Assembly (NCBI GenBank): GCA_013003335.1 | Contig: JABDJT010000384.1 | Location: 1-6,830 of the forward strand | DNA length: 6,830 bases | From: Verrucomicrobiales bacterium | GTDB lineage: Bacteria; Verrucomicrobiota; Verrucomicrobiia; Verrucomicrobiales; DEV007 | Direction of reading: 5' to 3' | Part shown: positions 6,538-6,830 of the stretch, in pieces | How the letters are laid out: the number at the start of each line of letters is the position of its first letter | How positions within the stretch are numbered: the first letter of the stretch is position 1 | Translations under genes and position numbers: made by a program | The notes under the pieces: generated by a model | Seen by the model: the letters and a program-made list of their open reading frames with translations, nothing else | What the model was told of the DNA's origin: nothing | Databases searched by the model: none

Positions 6538-6830
6538 TTCTCTTTGGAAGGACGACCGTGTGGCCAGGGGGCAGGCTGTTTCCAGTTCCAATCGCTCTGG
6601 TATTTCACCTCGCTGAGATGCGGGGTCTCCATCCAGCCATCGATTTTGTCACGCTTCGCGATGAGCAACGCATCGAGCGCGCCGCTTGTCATGAGGGTTC
6701 GCTCGACCGGCCAGGTCGGCTTGCCGGTGTGAAACATTTTTTCGATGTCCTCCATCATCAGCGCGAAGTGATAATACGAACGGGCTTCCTGCGTCGCGAA
6801 CAATGCCGATTCGCTGGTGCCGTCTACCAG
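6534..6830 (-). CDS. Gfo/Idh/MocA-like oxidoreductase, C-terminal 98 residues only
   Basis: The frame is open to the right edge of the window with no start in view, so only the C-terminus is seen. The segment contains HFALMMEDIEKMFHTGKP, then TWPVERTLMTSGALDALL, and later METPHLSEVKYQ. To my recollection this TGKPxxPVERTLxTxGxLDALL pattern followed by ETPHL is typical of the C-terminal domain end of a large subgroup of Gfo/Idh/MocA oxidoreductases in Planctomycetota and Verrucomicrobiota. Those enzymes use NAD(P) for oxidation or reduction of sugars, cyclitols or related compounds; the nucleotide-binding domain of this one is outside the window. Its TGA overlaps the ATG of the dehydrogenase-cytochrome fusion (ATGA), so the two are probably one operon. 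The assignment rests on the C-terminal pattern alone. Confidence 0.72.
   Translation of the reverse strand: MVDGTSESALFATQEARSYYHFALMMEDIEKMFHTGKPTWPVERTLMTSGALDALLIAKRDKIDGWMETPHLSEVKYQSDWNWKQPAPWPHGRPSKEK

Noticed and set aside
6538..6591. An upstream start that would extend the cytochrome fusion by 18 residues.
   Set aside because: It would overlap the oxidoreductase gene by nearly 60 bases and put non-signal sequence before the signal peptide. The ATG at 6537 makes a standard 4-nt ATGA overlap and has a weak purine-rich motif upstream.
1..6830. tRNA, rRNA, CRISPR array, riboswitch or phage/defence genes.
   Set aside because: No such sequence pattern was seen on either strand; essentially all non-intergenic sequence is explained by the five coding regions.

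Overview
The window holds a dense stretch of a GC-rich bacterial chromosome (roughly 55-60% G+C by eye). The gene families are secreted sugar dehydrogenase-cytochrome fusions with a CBM9 module, Gfo/Idh/MocA oxidoreductases, CehA/McbA-type PHP hydrolases and creatininase-family proteins. Together with short palindromic repeats between genes, they fit Verrucomicrobiota or Planctomycetota best. This is inference from family distribution; there is no rRNA or other marker to settle it.

Layout, left to right. (1) Positions 1-1364, minus strand: the N-terminal 454 residues of a secreted CehA/McbA-like PHP-fold metallohydrolase that runs off the left edge. (2) Positions 1361-2092, minus: a creatininase-family metallohydrolase whose stop codon overlaps the start of (1) in an ATGA, so the two form a coupled operon. 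(3) Positions 2093-2269: a 177-base divergent intergenic region, more than half of it repeats. It carries a pair of 21-nt palindromic units (2097-2139) and a perfect 25-bp inverted repeat with REP/REPIN architecture (2148-2209). (4) Positions 2270-3586, plus: an uncharacterised, probably exported beta-propeller protein. (5) Positions 3589-6537, minus: a 982-residue exported fusion of a CBM9-like domain, a glucose/sorbosone-dehydrogenase-type propeller and a C-terminal diheme cytochrome c domain. It converges on (4) with only two bases between the stop codons. (6) Positions 6534-6830, minus: the C-terminal 98 residues of a Gfo/Idh/MocA-like oxidoreductase, overlapping the start of (5) by ATGA.

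Working model (inference): genes 6 and 5 form a sugar-oxidation operon. The exported fusion would bind a glycan through CBM9, oxidise a sugar with a PQQ-type centre and pass electrons to its own two hemes, while the Gfo/Idh/MocA enzyme does NAD(P)-dependent chemistry on a sugar or cyclitol. The creatininase and PHP hydrolase pair would supply hydrolytic steps on an unknown substrate. No sequence evidence links the three transcription units directly.

I found no defence, phage, CRISPR or mobile-gene system. The most unusual material is the repeats. The same 21-nt palindrome occurs as a doublet at two gene starts about 4.4 kb apart, in different relative orientations. At one of them it has become part of the coding sequence of a signal peptide.
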